Positions 1 through 5,587 of a stretch of DNA of 5,597 nt are shown here, in pieces (position 1 is the first letter of the stretch; the number at the start of each line of letters is the position of its first letter). The stretch is from Helicobacteraceae bacterium. Its GTDB lineage: Bacteria > Campylobacterota > Campylobacteria > Campylobacterales > Sulfurimonadaceae. The DNA lies in the NCBI GenBank assembly GCA_027068615.1, contig JAMOQV010000148.1, positions 1-5,597 on the forward strand, in the 5' to 3' direction. The notes under the pieces were generated by a model. The model saw nothing but the letters and a program-made list of their open reading frames with translations, was not told where the DNA came from and ran no database searches. A program made the translations under genes and the position numbers.

Positions 1-590
1 GTTTAAATCTTGTAAGTAATGATGGTCGTGGTATTAATGCTAAAGGTTTAAGTGCAGCTGGTCTAGATGCAAAAGGTGCAAATAACTTTGGTCGTTTAAG
101 TTTAACTAAACTAGATGGTAGAGATATCAGAGTTTCTGCTTCTACTGGTGCAGGTTTCTCAGCTACTTCTGATGTTGCCCAAGCTACTGTAAACCTTAGA
201 GATACTAGAGGTGCAATAGACGCTGATATTGCAAGTGCTATGGGATTTAACGCTAATTCAAATGTTGAAAATATCACTAAAAATAAAGGTGCTGGTGTTA
301 CAACACTAAAAGGTGCTCAAGCTATGATAAGTATAGCTGAATCAGCTCAAAAAGCACTTGATAGAATCCGTTCAGACTTAGGTTCTGTTCAAAACCAACT
401 TGTATCTACTGTAAATAATGTTTCAGTAAGTCAAGTAAATGTTGCAGCTGCTGAATCTACTATTCGTGATGTTGATTTTGCACAAGAGAGTGCTACATTC
501 AATAAACATAACTTACTAGCACAATCAGGTAGTTATGCTATGAGTCAAGCTAACTCTGTTCAACAAAATGTTATGAAACTACTACAATAG
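1..590 (+). CDS. Flagellin, C-terminal part (5' end outside window)
   Basis: Flagellin is the structural subunit of the flagellar filament, exported by the flagellar type III apparatus and polymerised outside the cell. The reading frame is open from the left edge, with the first whole codon at position 3, and gives 195 residues ending in TAG at 588-590. Visible residues 30-45 (GRLSLTKLDGRDI...) and 63-83 (VNLRDTRGAIDADIASAMGFN) resemble the distal part of Campylobacter flagellins. From residue 98 (GVTTLKGAQAM) to the end is the conserved C-terminal D1/D0 helical region, including AAESTIRDVDFAQES, LLAQSGSYAMSQAN and a C-terminal VMKLLQ. Only about 14 residues separate GFN from GVTTLKGA, so the variable outer domain is very short. 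The Met at 240 is internal and not a start. The N-terminus and promoter lie outside the window, so flaA or flaB cannot be assigned. The next gene is convergent, 27 bp away. Confidence 0.96.
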   Translation, partial: LNLVSNDGRGINAKGLSAAGLDAKGANNFGRLSLTKLDGRDIRVSASTGAGFSATSDVAQATVNLRDTRGAIDADIASAMGFNANSNVENITKNKGAGVTTLKGAQAMISIAESAQKALDRIRSDLGSVQNQLVSTVNNVSVSQVNVAAAESTIRDVDFAQESATFNKHNLLAQSGSYAMSQANSVQQNVMKLLQ

Positions 591-601
591 TAGTTTCATA
601 A
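571..601 (+). terminator. Perfect 14-bp hairpin overlapping the flagellin stop codon
   Basis: Bases 571-584 (TTATGAAACTACTA) are exactly complementary in reverse to 588-601 (TAGTAGTTTCATAA), with a CAA loop at 585-587. The left arm encodes the last flagellin codons and the right arm starts with the TAG stop. The + strand has no T-run after the stem, and the minus strand has only CATTTTG, so this is not a classic intrinsic terminator in either direction. It lies between convergent genes and may act as a bidirectional transcript end or a 3'-end stabiliser of flagellin mRNA. The structure is seen directly; its function is inferred. Confidence 0.6.
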
Positions 602-617
602 ATAAACTATAAAAAGA

Positions 618-1580
618 TTAATATTTTAGATTATAAGGTTTTAGTGCTTTATTTATATGTTTTATCTGAGTATTTTTATCTCTACACCAAGATGGTGCTA
701 GAAGTGAGTCATCATCTATACCTGCAGTTACTCTTTGAACAGATACATTTTTGGGCTTCATTAGGATTGATTTTACAAAAACATCAAGATAATCTTCTTC
801 ACTTATAGGTGTAAATTTACCTTTGTTGTATTGATTTGCCAAGGCTGTTTTTTTAACTACATAAAGTGGGTGGTATTTTACAGAGTCAATTCCCCACTCA
901 TAAGCTTGTTTTGAAGTCTCAAGCATCATCTCTTTAGTCTCATCTGGCAAACCAAATATAAGATGCCCACAAACATTAAGACCTAACTTTTTAGACTTTA
1001 ATATCCACTCTTTTACATTTTCAGAACTATGTCCACGGTTAATTTTATCCAATGTTTCATCATAAACAGACTGGATGCCAAACTCTATCCATATCTCTTT
1101 GTCTTGATTTAGTTTAGCCATATATTCTAAAGTTTCATCAGTAATACTATCAGATCTAGTGCCGATGCTAAGACCAACTACATTTTCAAATGATAAAGCC
1201 TTATCATAGAGTGCTTTTAGAGTTTCAAAAGGTGCATAAGTATTTGTAAATGATTGAAAATATACTAAAAACTTCTCAGCTCCATACTCCCTTGCTTGTC
1301 TTTTAGATATAGCTTGAAATTGTTGTTCTAGTTGAAGCAGTTGTTTTTCTAAAAAAGGATTTTCTTTTGAGTTAAGATTTAGATGAAAACCTTTTAAGTC
1401 TTTTACCTCATCAGTAGATGCAGAAAAAGAATCATTTTCACAAAAAGTACAACCACCCTTTGCTACTGTTCCATCTATGTTTGGGCAAGTAAAGCCAGAG
1501 ATATTTATACCAACTTTGTAAACCTTACAACCAAACTTATCTTTTAGATATGTACCAAATGTAAATATTTGTTTTTGCAT
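618..1580 (-). CDS. Radical SAM protein, TIGR01212/YhcC family
   Basis: A complete 320-residue protein of the YhcC-like radical SAM family, whose members carry a [4Fe-4S] cluster and cleave S-adenosylmethionine. The substrate of this family is not established as far as I know. The cluster cysteines fit the long-spaced Elp3/YhcC-type arrangement rather than CX3CX2C: C32-X11-C44-X2-C47, in FTCPNIDGTVAKGGCTFC. Other family landmarks are YFQSFTNTYAP (107-117), GLSIGTRSDSI (136-146), EFGIQSVYDETLDKINRGH (166-184), GHLIFGLPDET (205-215), YHPLYVVKKTALA (236-248) and a C-terminal VTAGIDDDSLLAPSW. The length is normal for the family. The ATG shares its A with the purF stop codon (TAATG), so it is probably translated by coupling from a purF transcript; the nearest purine-rich stretch (AGGTAAG) is rather far upstream. 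The cytoplasmic location is inferred from the lack of a signal peptide or membrane segment. The family call is firm; the biochemical role is unknown. Confidence 0.95.
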   Translation of the reverse strand: MQKQIFTFGTYLKDKFGCKVYKVGINISGFTCPNIDGTVAKGGCTFCENDSFSASTDEVKDLKGFHLNLNSKENPFLEKQLLQLEQQFQAISKRQAREYGAEKFLVYFQSFTNTYAPFETLKALYDKALSFENVVGLSIGTRSDSITDETLEYMAKLNQDKEIWIEFGIQSVYDETLDKINRGHSSENVKEWILKSKKLGLNVCGHLIFGLPDETKEMMLETSKQAYEWGIDSVKYHPLYVVKKTALANQYNKGKFTPISEEDYLDVFVKSILMKPKNVSVQRVTAGIDDDSLLAPSWCRDKNTQIKHINKALKPYNLKY

Positions 1581-2938
1581 TAAACTATATACTTACCTGT
1601 AAAACAAGCTGTACAATAATTTTCATCTTTGTCAGCTCCAACACTTTTTAAAAGTGCTTCTTTATCTATATATGCTAAAGAATCAGCCTGTATAAATTCA
1701 CATATCTCATCCTCATTCATTCTTGAAGCTATAAGATGCTCTTTATCTGGTGTATCTACACCATAGTAACATGGGTCAGTTGTTGGTGGAGAAGATATTC
1801 TCATATGAACCTCACTAGCTCCTGCTTCTTTTAGCATCTTTATAATTCTAAGTGAAGTTGTACCACGAACTATACTATCATCTACAACAACAACCCTTTT
1901 GCCTTTAATTATCTCAACCATAGGTGATAACTTCATTTTTACTTTTAGATTTCTCATCTCTTGTGTTGGTTCAATAAAAGTACGACCAACATAGTGGTTT
2001 CTCATAATTCCCATCTCATAAGGGATACCACTCTCTTGAGCATAACCTATAGCTGCTGGAACACCACCATCTGGAACAGGTATAACTATATCAGCATCTA
2101 CTGGTTTAACTCTTGCCAACTCTTTACCCATCTCTTTTCTAGTTTGGTAAACATTTTGACCAAAAACATTTGAATCTGGTCTTGCAAAATATACATACTC
2201 AAATATACAGTGTTTAGGTGTAGGCTCAAGAATTTGCATACTTACAGGCTCACAACCCTCTTCAAATATAAGAAGTTCCCCTGGTTTTACATCTCTTATA
2301 AACTCAGCACCAACAAGGTCAAATGCACAAGTCTCAGATGCTACTATATAACCACCATTTGGTAGTTTTCCAAGACTAAGTGGTCTAAAACCGTGTCTGT
2401 CTCTCATAGCAAACATCTTAGTTCTACTTAAAAATACAAGTGAAAAAGCACCCTCTATCTTAGTAACAGCATCTATAATTCTATCAAGAAGTTTATCTTT
2501 TTCACTTTTTGCTATAAGATGTATAAGATTTTCAGTATCCATAAATGTTTGAAAAATTGCACCTCTTTGGATCAATTTATTTCTTATCTCTTCAGCATTA
2601 GTTAAATTACCATTATGAACAATAGCCATCTCACCTAAATCATATCTAGCAAATACAGGTTGAGCATCTAGTATAGAATCATCCCCAGCTGTTGAATAGC
2701 GAGTATGACCAATAGCAGATGAACCCTTTAGAGTTTTTAGTTTATCTTCATTAAAAACACGAGTTACTAAACCACGATTTTTTATAGTGTGAAGTTTTTT
2801 ATCGTCAGCAGATGATATACCAGCTGCTTCTTGACCACGATGTTGAAGTGCGTGAAGAGAAAAGTAAGCTAGTTTAGAAGCTTCTTCATGACCAAAAATC
2901 CCTACAACTGCACATTTTTCATTCATATTTTCAAGCAA
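1580..2938 (-). CDS. purF: Amidophosphoribosyltransferase (glutamine PRPP amidotransferase)
   Basis: Catalyses the first committed step of de novo purine synthesis: PRPP plus glutamine gives 5-phosphoribosylamine. The 452-residue protein has an N-terminal Ntn-type glutaminase domain with HRGQEAAGI (33-41), GHTRYSTAG (77-85) and HNGN (108-111). This is followed by a phosphoribosyltransferase domain with VPDGGVPAAIGYA (288-300) and the PRPP loop VVVVDDSIVRGTT (349-361). The likely nucleophile is Cys9, so residues 1-8 would be a propeptide that must be removed. Cys244, Cys390, Cys442 and Cys445 match the four [4Fe-4S] ligands of the Bacillus-type enzyme. The start at 2938 is preferred over the in-frame Met5 (2926) because AAGGA lies 7 nt upstream of it, while Met5 has only a weak AG-poor stretch. 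The gene leads a two-gene unit, its stop overlapping the radical SAM start by one base, and diverges from the J-domain gene. No purine operator or riboswitch was recognised. Confidence 0.98.
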   Translation of the reverse strand: MLENMNEKCAVVGIFGHEEASKLAYFSLHALQHRGQEAAGISSADDKKLHTIKNRGLVTRVFNEDKLKTLKGSSAIGHTRYSTAGDDSILDAQPVFARYDLGEMAIVHNGNLTNAEEIRNKLIQRGAIFQTFMDTENLIHLIAKSEKDKLLDRIIDAVTKIEGAFSLVFLSRTKMFAMRDRHGFRPLSLGKLPNGGYIVASETCAFDLVGAEFIRDVKPGELLIFEEGCEPVSMQILEPTPKHCIFEYVYFARPDSNVFGQNVYQTRKEMGKELARVKPVDADIVIPVPDGGVPAAIGYAQESGIPYEMGIMRNHYVGRTFIEPTQEMRNLKVKMKLSPMVEIIKGKRVVVVDDSIVRGTTSLRIIKMLKEAGASEVHMRISSPPTTDPCYYGVDTPDKEHLIASRMNEDEICEFIQADSLAYIDKEALLKSVGADKDENYCTACFTGKYIV

Positions 2939-2945
2939 AATATTT

Positions 2946-2950
2946 TCCTT
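2946..2950 (-). promoter_or_regulatory. purF ribosome binding site
   Basis: Read on the minus strand this is AAGGA, followed by 7 nt (AAATATT) and then the ATG at 2938-2936. It decides in favour of the longer PurF N-terminus (MLENMNEKC) over the alternative start four codons downstream. Confidence 0.7.
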
Positions 2951-2969
2951 AGATAGTATCTTAGTTGTA

Positions 2970-2975
2970 ATTATA
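2970..2975 (-). promoter_or_regulatory. purF -10 box
   Basis: A perfect TATAAT on the minus strand, within TTTTAGTATAATTAC. It would start transcription near 2963 and leave a leader of about 25 nt before the purF ATG. No good -35 hexamer is present at 16-18 nt; upstream sequence is T-rich, as is usual for sigma70 promoters of Campylobacterota. The box is seen directly; its use as a promoter is inferred. Confidence 0.6.
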
Positions 2976-3007
2976 CTAAAATTAACTTAAGTAAGAAAGC
3001 ATAATAA

Positions 3008-3023
3008 TGGAATTAAAATTGCT
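3008..3023 (+). promoter_or_regulatory. Candidate sigma54 (-24/-12) promoter for the J-domain gene
   Basis: The sequence TGGAATTAAAATTGCT has GG and GC dinucleotides exactly 10 nt apart. It carries the GGAA and TTGCT blocks of the Campylobacterota RpoN consensus (GGAA...TTGCTT). Transcription would start about 12 nt after the GC, near 3034, leaving a leader of about 23 nt that contains the ribosome binding site. A sigma70 alternative, TATCAT at 3023-3028, overlaps its end. No activator site was identified in the window. Confidence 0.45.
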
Positions 3024-3044
3024 ATCATAAATAAAAAACTATAT

Positions 3045-3049
3045 AAAGG
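3045..3049 (+). promoter_or_regulatory. Ribosome binding site of the J-domain gene
   Basis: AAAGG followed by 7 nt and the ATG at 3057. It supports this start codon. Confidence 0.65.
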
Positions 3050-3056
3050 TAAGATT

Positions 3057-3863
3057 ATGAACATTGTTTTAGATGGTAATCTTATTCGTATAACAACTCA
3101 GTTTGAGACACTAAACAGTGAATGGATGAAAAACTTTTTAAACCACCACTGTAGAGGTATGCTTTTTTTAAAAAATGCAGTTTTAGTATTTAAAAATGAT
3201 GCTTTAGAAAGTATAAGAGATAAGTTTTTACAACAAGCAAGTAAAGACCTAGCTAGTAGAAATGAGTTTGCACTTGACTTTATAGAGCGTTCACTTCTTA
3301 AATGCAAAACAAGACCTATACGGATAGAGTTAGACAAAAATCAAAAACCTGAGAGTGTAAAAGTAAATCTTTATGTATATGATAAAGATACAGTGCTGAT
3401 CTCTCTTCTATCTCCAAATGCTTGGGTTATGAACTATTTTCGCTCACAACTTCAAGTTTATGTTGAAAGAGGAACAGATATGAGCTTAGTTCTTGATGTA
3501 AGTGACTATAGAGCCAAGGCAAGACTTGATAAAACTCTAAATAAAAAGCATGTTTTACATTATACAATCGAGTATATTTATGATAATCATTTTATAAGCA
3601 AATTATATAGTGACTTTGCATCTTTTAGTTTTGGAAATCTTGCAAAAGACAGTGTAATTGACGATGAAAGAGTTAAGTTTTATACAGTATTGGAGTGTCC
3701 AGTTGGAGCTTCTAAAGAGATACTAAAAAGAAACTATCGAAAACTTGCTAAAGTCTATCACCCAGATAAGGTGATACATGAAGAACCACATATGCTAAAC
3801 CATTACACTCAAAAATTTCAAATGATTCAAGAGGCTTATAGTGCATTAAAAAAAGTTTCATAA
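3057..3863 (+). CDS. Protein with C-terminal J-domain (DnaJ-like co-chaperone)
   Basis: A complete 268-residue protein. Residues about 206-266 form a J-domain: VKFYTVLECPVGASKEILKRNYRKLAKVYHPDKV..., with the catalytic HPD triad at 235-237 and a final helix ending in IQEAYSALKK. J-domains stimulate the ATPase of Hsp70 (DnaK) and deliver clients to it. There is no Gly/Phe-rich linker, cysteine-rich zinc domain or DnaJ C-terminal substrate domain, so this is not DnaJ or CbpA but a class III (type C) J-protein, with client choice presumably set by residues 1-200. That N-terminal part is mixed alpha/beta in appearance, has no transmembrane segment or signal peptide, and matches no family I recognise. 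It is divergent from purF and convergent with ribA (6 bp gap). The upstream spacer has a good ribosome binding site and a sigma54-like element, so it may be regulated separately from its metabolic neighbours. The J-domain call is firm; the function is not known. Confidence 0.93.
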   Translation: MNIVLDGNLIRITTQFETLNSEWMKNFLNHHCRGMLFLKNAVLVFKNDALESIRDKFLQQASKDLASRNEFALDFIERSLLKCKTRPIRIELDKNQKPESVKVNLYVYDKDTVLISLLSPNAWVMNYFRSQLQVYVERGTDMSLVLDVSDYRAKARLDKTLNKKHVLHYTIEYIYDNHFISKLYSDFASFSFGNLAKDSVIDDERVKFYTVLECPVGASKEILKRNYRKLAKVYHPDKVIHEEPHMLNHYTQKFQMIQEAYSALKKVS

Positions 3864-3869
3864 TTTGGG

Positions 3870-4433
3870 TTAAAGTAAATGTCCCATCTCATCTTTTTTC
3901 ACTTTTAAATAACCCTCATTATGCTTATTCGATTTTATGATGATAGGTACTCTTTTTACTATCTCTATATCTGCTAAGGATTCTACTTTTTTAGGGTTAT
4001 TTGTAAGTAGATTTATCTTTTTTATATTAAAATATTTTAATATAAATGTAACTATATCGTAAGTTCTCTCATCTGCTTTAAAGCCTAACTGATGGTTTGC
4101 TTCTACTGTATTTAGACCTTTATCTTGAAGGGCATAGGCATTTACTTTGTTTAAAAGTCCTATATCACGACCCTCTTGCCTTAGATAGATTACCATACCA
4201 TTTTGTTCAGATGCAAGTTTAAGTGCATATTCTAGTTGTTCACCACAATCACATTTTAAACTACCAAGTGCATCCCCTGTTAAACATTCAGAATGAACTC
4301 TAACTGTTGGTATATCTGCTAAATCTTTGGCATATATAACTAGGTGCTCTTTTTCACCCTCTTTAAACGATTTTATTTTAAAATTACCAAATTTTGATGG
4401 TAAATTTGCTTCTTGTGAGATTTCTATGTTCAT
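3870..4433 (-). CDS. ribA: GTP cyclohydrolase II
   Basis: Catalyses the opening step of riboflavin synthesis, converting GTP to 2,5-diamino-6-ribosylamino-4(3H)-pyrimidinone 5'-phosphate, formate and pyrophosphate. With the start at 4433 the protein has 187 residues, close to the roughly 196 of E. coli RibA. The zinc ligands are Cys50, Cys61 and Cys63 in HSECLTGDALGSLKCDCG. RQEGRDIGLLNK (85-96), AYALQDKG (99-106) and VEANHQLGFKADER (110-123) form the GTP site, with Arg123 aligning to the catalytic arginine of E. coli RibA. LLTNNPKK and the C-terminal MGHLL are also typical. The frame stays open to an ATG at 4511, but those 26 extra residues are Asn/Phe/Lys-rich, unlike the family, and would overlap the hemB start. 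The true N-terminus MNIEISQEANLPSKFG matches the family. The ribosome binding site is weak (AAAGA). There is no fused RibB domain, so the RibB reaction must be encoded elsewhere. Confidence 0.96.
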   Translation of the reverse strand: MNIEISQEANLPSKFGNFKIKSFKEGEKEHLVIYAKDLADIPTVRVHSECLTGDALGSLKCDCGEQLEYALKLASEQNGMVIYLRQEGRDIGLLNKVNAYALQDKGLNTVEANHQLGFKADERTYDIVTFILKYFNIKKINLLTNNPKKVESLADIEIVKRVPIIIKSNKHNEGYLKVKKDEMGHLL

Positions 4434-4465
4434 TATAATCTTTAATATGTTAAAATTTAAAAATT

Positions 4466-4472
4466 TATTATA
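4466..4472. promoter_or_regulatory. Overlapping divergent -10 boxes of ribA and hemB
   Basis: The minus strand reads a perfect TATAAT at 4472-4467, placed to start ribA transcription near 4460. The + strand reads TATTAT at 4466-4471, placed to start hemB near 4478. The two hexamers share five base pairs, so one near-symmetric element could serve both genes, and polymerase could load in only one direction at a time. Neither side has a clear -35 box. The minus-strand box is the stronger match. Confidence 0.5.
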
Positions 4473-4490
4473 TCTAAAAAGTTTAAATAC

Positions 4491-4494
4491 AGGA
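4491..4494 (+). promoter_or_regulatory. hemB ribosome binding site
   Basis: AGGA followed by 8 nt and the ATG at 4503. It supports the hemB start at MFQRFRR. Confidence 0.65.
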
Positions 4495-4502
4495 TTTAAG
4501 TT

Positions 4503-5474
4503 ATGTTTCAAAGATTTAGAAGGACTCGTCTAAACAAAAATCTCCGTGCATTGGTTCGTGAGACAAGTGTAAGTGTAGATGATTTTATATACCCACTTTT
4601 TGTAAGAAGTGGAAAAAATATCAAAACAGAAGTATCATCTATGCCAGGTGTTTTTCAGATGAGTATAGATGTAGCTATAAAAGAGTGCCAAGAGTTAAAA
4701 AGCTTAGGTATCTTTAGCATCATACTTTTTGGCATCCCTGATGTTAAAGACTCTGTTGGAAGTGATGCTTTATGTGAACACGGTATCATCGCTTCAGCTG
4801 TTCGTGCTATAAAAGAGGCACATCCAGATATGTTTGTAGTAACTGACCTTTGTTTTTGTGAATACACAGACCACGGACATTGTGGCATTATAGATGAAGT
4901 AAAAGAGACTGTTATAAACGATGCTACTTTAGAACTCTCAGGTGAACAAGCTTTAGTTCATGCAAAAGCTGGAGCAGATATGATAGCACCATCTGGTATG
5001 ATGGATGGCATCATAACTACACTAAGAGATGCATTAGATAAAAATGGTTATGAAAACTTACCTATTATGAGTTACTCAACTAAGTTTGCTAGTGGGTATT
5101 ATGGGCCTTTTCGTGATGTTGCAGAATCAACTCCTAGTTTTGGAGATAGAAGTACTTACCAAATGGATCCAGCAAATAGAAGAGAAGCTATAAATGAAAG
5201 CATAGCAGATGAAGCACAAGGTGCAGATATACTTATGGTAAAACCAGCACTTGCTTACTTAGATATAGTAAGAGAGATAAAAGACAACACTTCACTACCT
5301 ATGGCAGTTTATAATGTTAGTGGAGAGTATGCGATGCTAAAACATGCAGGTAATGCAGGGTTGATTGACTATGATAGAGTGATGATGGAAACTATGATAG
5401 GTTTTAAAAGAGCTGGTGCTGACATCATCATATCTTACCATGCTAAAGAGGTAGCAAAGTTACTAAAAAAATAA
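4503..5474 (+). CDS. hemB: Delta-aminolevulinic acid dehydratase (porphobilinogen synthase)
   Basis: Condenses two 5-aminolevulinate molecules to porphobilinogen, the second committed step of haem and other tetrapyrrole synthesis in the cytoplasm. The 323-residue protein is full length for the family. Zinc-site cysteines 117, 119 and 127 lie in DLCFCEYTDHGHCG. The active-site lysines are Lys194 in MSYSTKFASGYYGPFRD and the Schiff-base Lys247 in ADILMVKPALAYLDIV. PSGMMDGI (163-170), STYQMDPANRREA (217-229), DEAQGAD (236-242) and the C-terminal GADIIISYHAKEV are all conserved. The three cysteines mark it as the zinc-dependent type rather than the aspartate-rich, magnesium-only type. A good ribosome binding site fixes the start. 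It is divergent from ribA across 69 bp. The TAA stop is followed by a hairpin at 5516-5533 and then a new promoter, so hemB is probably transcribed alone. Confidence 0.98.
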   Translation: MFQRFRRTRLNKNLRALVRETSVSVDDFIYPLFVRSGKNIKTEVSSMPGVFQMSIDVAIKECQELKSLGIFSIILFGIPDVKDSVGSDALCEHGIIASAVRAIKEAHPDMFVVTDLCFCEYTDHGHCGIIDEVKETVINDATLELSGEQALVHAKAGADMIAPSGMMDGIITTLRDALDKNGYENLPIMSYSTKFASGYYGPFRDVAESTPSFGDRSTYQMDPANRREAINESIADEAQGADILMVKPALAYLDIVREIKDNTSLPMAVYNVSGEYAMLKHAGNAGLIDYDRVMMETMIGFKRAGADIIISYHAKEVAKLLKK

Positions 5475-5515
5475 AAGCTATCATTTAAGATGATGCGACT
5501 AAACAAAGGCTTGTA

Positions 5516-5533
5516 AGTGGGATTATTCCCACT
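5516..5533 (+). terminator. Hairpin downstream of hemB, possible terminator
   Basis: AGTGGGA (5516-5522) pairs with TCCCACT (5527-5533) around a TTAT loop, a 7-bp stem with four G-C pairs. The sequence after it (CACTTCTTAAG) is only moderately T-rich, so termination would be inefficient or factor-assisted. It lies 41 nt after the hemB stop and just before a strong promoter, which fits a transcription boundary. Confidence 0.45.
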
Positions 5534-5536
5534 CAC

Positions 5537-5587
5537 TTCTTAAGATATTGACAATTAGATTAATAATTGCTACAATTATCTTAAGAA
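5537..5587. repeat. 11-bp inverted repeat bracketing a promoter (putative operator pair)
   Basis: TTCTTAAGATA at 5537-5547 is the exact reverse complement of TATCTTAAGAA at 5577-5587. Each arm contains the 8-bp palindrome TCTTAAGA (5538-5545 and 5579-5586), with centres 41 bp apart, about four helical turns. An inner 6-bp inverted repeat, CAATTA/TAATTG (5552-5557 and 5564-5569), is nested inside. The placement just upstream of the -35 and just downstream of the -10 suggests paired binding sites for a dimeric regulator. No regulator is identified. Confidence 0.5.
5548..5576 (+). promoter_or_regulatory. Strong sigma70-type promoter reading off the right edge
   Basis: A perfect -35 TTGACA (5548-5553), a 17-nt spacer and a -10 TACAAT (5571-5576; 5 of 6 to TATAAT) give the best promoter match in the window. 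The start site would fall near 5583. The target lies beyond 5597; an ATG at 5593-5595 has no convincing ribosome binding site. Such complete -35 boxes are uncommon at ordinary Campylobacterota genes, so a highly expressed or stable-RNA target is possible but not shown here. Confidence 0.65.

Noticed and set aside
240..590. Separate small gene starting at the ATG at 240
   Set aside because: The frame is open without a break from position 3 and the upstream residues are flagellin-like. The ATG is an internal Met in SAMGFN.
1961..2173. + strand open frame inside purF
   Set aside because: It lies opposite a highly conserved PurF region, has Trp/Asn/Ser-rich composition with no family resemblance, and has no convincing ribosome binding site.
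3019..3047. Sigma70 promoter TTGCTA-N17-TATAAA for the J-domain gene
   Set aside because: The spacing is ideal, but the -10 would overlap the ribosome binding site and leave an almost leaderless mRNA. The sigma54-like site or TATCAT at 3023-3028 fit the start better.
3098..3337. Minus-strand open frame inside the J-domain gene
   Set aside because: It is antisense to a well-supported gene with its own ribosome binding site; its translation is low-complexity Ser/Leu/Lys without recognisable features.
3848..3899. Bidirectional terminator between the J-domain gene and ribA
   Set aside because: There are T-runs facing each way (T7 on minus at 3854-3848, T6 on plus near 3894-3899), but the only stem is a 4-bp TGGG/CCCA with a long loop. 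That is too weak to call.
4434..4511. Upstream extension of ribA to an ATG at 4511, adding 26 residues
   Set aside because: The extra residues (Asn/Phe/Lys-rich) do not resemble RibA, would overlap the hemB start and run through the predicted promoter. The start at 4433 fits family length and N-terminal sequence.
4327..4533. + strand open frame across the ribA 5' end and the hemB start
   Set aside because: It is antisense to conserved RibA residues and overlaps the hemB start in another frame. It has no recognisable product.
4655..4888. Minus-strand open frame inside hemB
   Set aside because: It is antisense to conserved HemB coding sequence including the zinc site. Its content follows from the codons on the other strand.
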